Below, piece after piece: positions 5,188 to 7,062 of a DNA stretch of 7,062 nt. Below the pieces are notes generated by a model that had not been told where the DNA came from, searched no databases, and was given only the letters and a program-made list of their open reading frames with translations. The stretch spans positions 1-7,062 of the forward strand of contig PNNU01000178.1 in NCBI GenBank assembly GCA_013824385.1, read 5' to 3'. The first letter of the stretch is position 1. Each line of letters starts with the position of its first letter. The translations under genes were made by a program, and so were the position numbers. The DNA comes from Anaerolinea sp. GTDB lineage: Bacteria; Chloroflexota; Anaerolineae; Anaerolineales; Anaerolineaceae.

Positions 5188-6602
5188 AATTACTCGTGTT
5201 ACTAATTCTTTTCGCATTAGCGGTTTTTTTCATCCTCCCCAAGATTGGAAAATGGTTCTTTCAACGATATACCGGCAGAGCGGTGGAATTTCAATTTGTC
5301 ATTGTGGTTTTGTTTGTATCTGCGCTGGGCGCCAGATTGATTGGGGTACACGAAGTGGTGGGGGCTTTTCTGGCTGGTTTAGCCATTAATGCGACTTTAC
5401 CCCGTCACAGCCCAGTCTCGGGGCATGTGCTTTTCATGGGTGAATCTTTTTTCATCCCATTGTTTTTACTATACAGTGGAATGATCACTGACCCACTTTC
5501 TTTGGTCAGAAACCCTGAAGCAATTCTTATAGCGGTAGGAATCTTGTTTGTTGCATATGTTTCGAAGTTTCTGGCTGCGTGGATTACTGGAAAAATCTTC
5601 CATTATTCTAAAGCCGAATTGTTTACCGCTTTTGGCCTATCGCATGCCCAGGCCGCAGTAACCATTCCGACTCTTGTTATTGGTCAACAAATAGGATTAT
5701 TTGATAATAATTTGTTTAACGCTGCCATAGTCATGATTCTGTTCACATCCATCACATCGCCAATGATTGTGCAGAAATTTGCACCAAAATTAAAAGAGCA
5801 ACATGAAGATATTGAAGTTAAGCCGCTCTTCCAACGAATTCTGGTACCTATTTCTAGTCCGGCAACCGAGCAAAATCTGTTTACGTTGGCAAACCTGTTA
5901 TCCGCAGAATGCCACGGTACCGTTTTAGCAGTAAATGTGGCAAAAGAATCACCCAGTGTTGCTTATGAGTTTAAGAAGCAAAAGGAATTACTTGAAAAGA
6001 TACCCGATTTACTTGATGATCCTGAATCACAAATCGAATTGATTCCACGCCTGGCGAATAGCTATGCTGAAGGAATTCTGATGACCTCCAAAGAACGGGA
6101 TGCCTCTATTATCCTGATGGGGTGGCGTGGAAAACGCAATCTTCAACAGAACATTTTGGGTAGCATATTGGACGAAGTGATTTGGGGTTCTGATTTGCCG
6201 GTAATGGTTGGAAAACTACCTCATTTTGTCTTGGGTATGAAAAGAGTCCTTTTACTACTTCCTGAAAAGGTTGTAGCTAATGAAGTTTTACGCAGGATCA
6301 TCCATGCCAATATTGTTATAGCCAAATCAATTAACGTATCGCTGGAAATTTTGGCAGCCAAAAACTTTTTATCCAGAATTAATGAAATTCTTAATGACTC
6401 TGAAGTCGATATTGATGTAAAGTTAAAGACGATGGAAGGGGCATTACGAATCACGGATTTGCATAAACATGCTGAAAGCGATTTACTGGTGATACCGGGA
6501 TTCGGATCCAGGCAGAGGTTTCTCGCACACATCGGTAATTTGCCTGAACGTCTGGCTGCGGAATTTGATGGAAATATCATCTTGTTGCATTTTGATCGAT
6601 AA
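5145..6602 (+). CDS. cation:proton antiporter, C-terminal half with tandem Usp domains (frameshifted)
   Basis: This frame continues the same protein. The first 220 or so residues hold the remaining membrane segments, including the conserved HEVVGAFLAGLAIN. The other 260 are cytoplasmic: two universal-stress-protein-like domains at about 229-357 and 365-485. The first has a complete Usp ATP-binding motif, G326-W-R-G329, nine residues, G339-S340 (GWRGKRNLQQNILGS). The second (DLLVIPGFGSRQRFLAH) has lost this spacing and probably does not bind nucleotide. Usp domains on antiporters are thought to let ATP or related nucleotides gate transport. The first codon available as a start is TTG at 5145, with no ribosome site, so it is best read as part of the 4645-6602 gene. 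TAA is at 6600-6602 and the pfk ATG follows 29 bp later. Sampled 60-base lines are about 38% GC, well below pfk. Confidence 0.82.
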   Translation: MGAQDGSLAIGYFIKLLVLLILFALAVFFILPKIGKWFFQRYTGRAVEFQFVIVVLFVSALGARLIGVHEVVGAFLAGLAINATLPRHSPVSGHVLFMGESFFIPLFLLYSGMITDPLSLVRNPEAILIAVGILFVAYVSKFLAAWITGKIFHYSKAELFTAFGLSHAQAAVTIPTLVIGQQIGLFDNNLFNAAIVMILFTSITSPMIVQKFAPKLKEQHEDIEVKPLFQRILVPISSPATEQNLFTLANLLSAECHGTVLAVNVAKESPSVAYEFKKQKELLEKIPDLLDDPESQIELIPRLANSYAEGILMTSKERDASIILMGWRGKRNLQQNILGSILDEVIWGSDLPVMVGKLPHFVLGMKRVLLLLPEKVVANEVLRRIIHANIVIAKSINVSLEILAAKNFLSRINEILNDSEVDIDVKLKTMEGALRITDLHKHAESDLLVIPGFGSRQRFLAHIGNLPERLAAEFDGNIILLHFDR

Positions 6603-6631
6603 CATTTTCAAATTGTTCAATTGAGGAACCT

Positions 6632-7062
6632 ATGACCCTAAATCAAAAAAGTATTCGCAGGGTGGCGATTGCCACAGGTGGCGGGGATGCTCCCGGATTG
6701 AATGCTGTGATTCGCGCTGCTGTGCTGGCGGGGATTGCCCGCGGATGGGAAATGTATGGCATCCGCGACGGCTACAACGGTTTAATGATGCCTGAACAAT
6801 ATGTGGAAGGTGGATTGATCTCACTGACGAGGGAGAGGGTGCGCGGTATTACCCACCTGGGAGGTACGATTATCGGCACCACCAACCGCGGTAATCCGTT
6901 CCATTATCCGGTAAAGAATGCGGATGGAACTTACACAGAGATCGACCGGTCTGATGAACTGGTGCGTTCTTTTGCCATGCATGAGATTGACGCGTTGATC
7001 TCGGTTGGCGGCGATGGATCAATGTCAATCGCCAACGCTTTGGCTGAAAAAGGGGTTTGTGT
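6632..7062 (+). CDS. pfkA: 6-phosphofructokinase, N-terminal part (3' end outside window)
   Basis: The enzyme phosphorylates fructose 6-phosphate in glycolysis. ATG at 6632 follows GAGG (6623-6626) with a 5-nt spacer. The open frame runs off the window after 143 full codons. The nucleotide loop ATGGGDAPGLNAVIRAAV (14-31) corresponds to SGGDAPGMNA of E. coli PfkA. GTTNRGNPF supplies the arginine of the ATP site. VGGDGS includes G126-G127-D128-G129-S130. Glycine at 129 (E. coli G104) is the ATP-dependent type; PPi-dependent enzymes usually have Asp there. The second selectivity position (E. coli 124) lies beyond the window. The region before GGDGS is about 25 residues longer than in E. coli, with a HYPVKNADGTYTEID insertion, as in the longer bacterial PFK groups. 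No promoter fits in the 29 bp after the antiporter, so co-transcription is likely. Confidence 0.93.
   Translation, partial: MTLNQKSIRRVAIATGGGDAPGLNAVIRAAVLAGIARGWEMYGIRDGYNGLMMPEQYVEGGLISLTRERVRGITHLGGTIIGTTNRGNPFHYPVKNADGTYTEIDRSDELVRSFAMHEIDALISVGGDGSMSIANALAEKGVC

Larger units (their letters stand above)
4645..6602 (+). pseudogene. cation:proton antiporter gene split by a frameshift (whole locus)
   Basis: Two overlapping reading frames together encode one CPA2/Kef-type antiporter with a C-terminal Usp module. The first, from 4645, runs to residue W168-A169 and then loses the family pattern before stopping at 5187. The second, one frame back, continues with AQDGSLAIGYFIKLL into the remaining membrane segments. 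The switch falls at the self-complementary octamer GGGCGCCC (5147-5154). One missing base, or two extra (a GC duplication), would explain it. Rejoined, the protein is about 651 residues, which I recall as normal for this family. No slippery heptamer fits a programmed shift. The second frame has no ribosome site or plausible start of its own (only TTG at 5145). The rest is uninterrupted over about 480 codons, so the defect is either very recent or a sequencing error. I favour sequencing error. Confidence 0.7.

Noticed and set aside
6630..6824. Minus-strand open frame of 64 codons at the pfk start
   Set aside because: It is a shadow of the conserved pfk N-terminus, with no ribosome site or family pattern.

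Overview
The window looks like ordinary chromosomal DNA from a free-living bacterium, most likely an Anaerolineae-type Chloroflexota. That guess rests on the 48-residue DUF5679-type zinc-ribbon protein, which I associate with that phylum, and on the style of the antiporter and phosphofructokinase. No search was run, so the assignment is an inference. Coding density is high, and all five complete intergenic gaps carry recognisable control elements. I see no insertion sequence, CRISPR array, tRNA, rRNA or phage gene.

Layout: (1) 1-420, the 3' end of an alpha/beta hydrolase (+). (2) A strong hairpin at 426-446 ends the convergent fhs transcript. (3) 457-2385, fhs (-), formate-tetrahydrofolate ligase of the long form that resembles the eukaryotic C1-THF synthase domain. 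(4) A divergent promoter region, about 2386-2578, with three GAAAGC repeats at exact 11-bp spacing. (5) 2579-2725, a tiny zinc-ribbon gene (+) with its own promoter and a classic terminator. (6) 2807-3871, ada (-), a full-length DNA alkylation repair protein and regulator, downstream of (7) 3986-4504, a flavodoxin-domain protein (-). (8) A divergent region 4505-4644 with two strong palindromes, one over each predicted promoter. (9) 4645-6602, a CPA2/Kef-type cation:proton antiporter with a C-terminal tandem Usp module, split by a frameshift near 5147-5154. (10) 6632 to the window end, the start of a 6-phosphofructokinase (+), 29 bp behind the antiporter and probably in the same transcript.

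The genes do not form one pathway. They cover one-carbon metabolism (fhs), alkylation repair (ada), a flavin redox protein, ion homeostasis and glycolysis (pfk). No undescribed multi-gene system is evident. The points most worth a second look are the antiporter frameshift, the eukaryote-like fhs, and the operator-like palindromes and helically phased repeats between the divergent genes.
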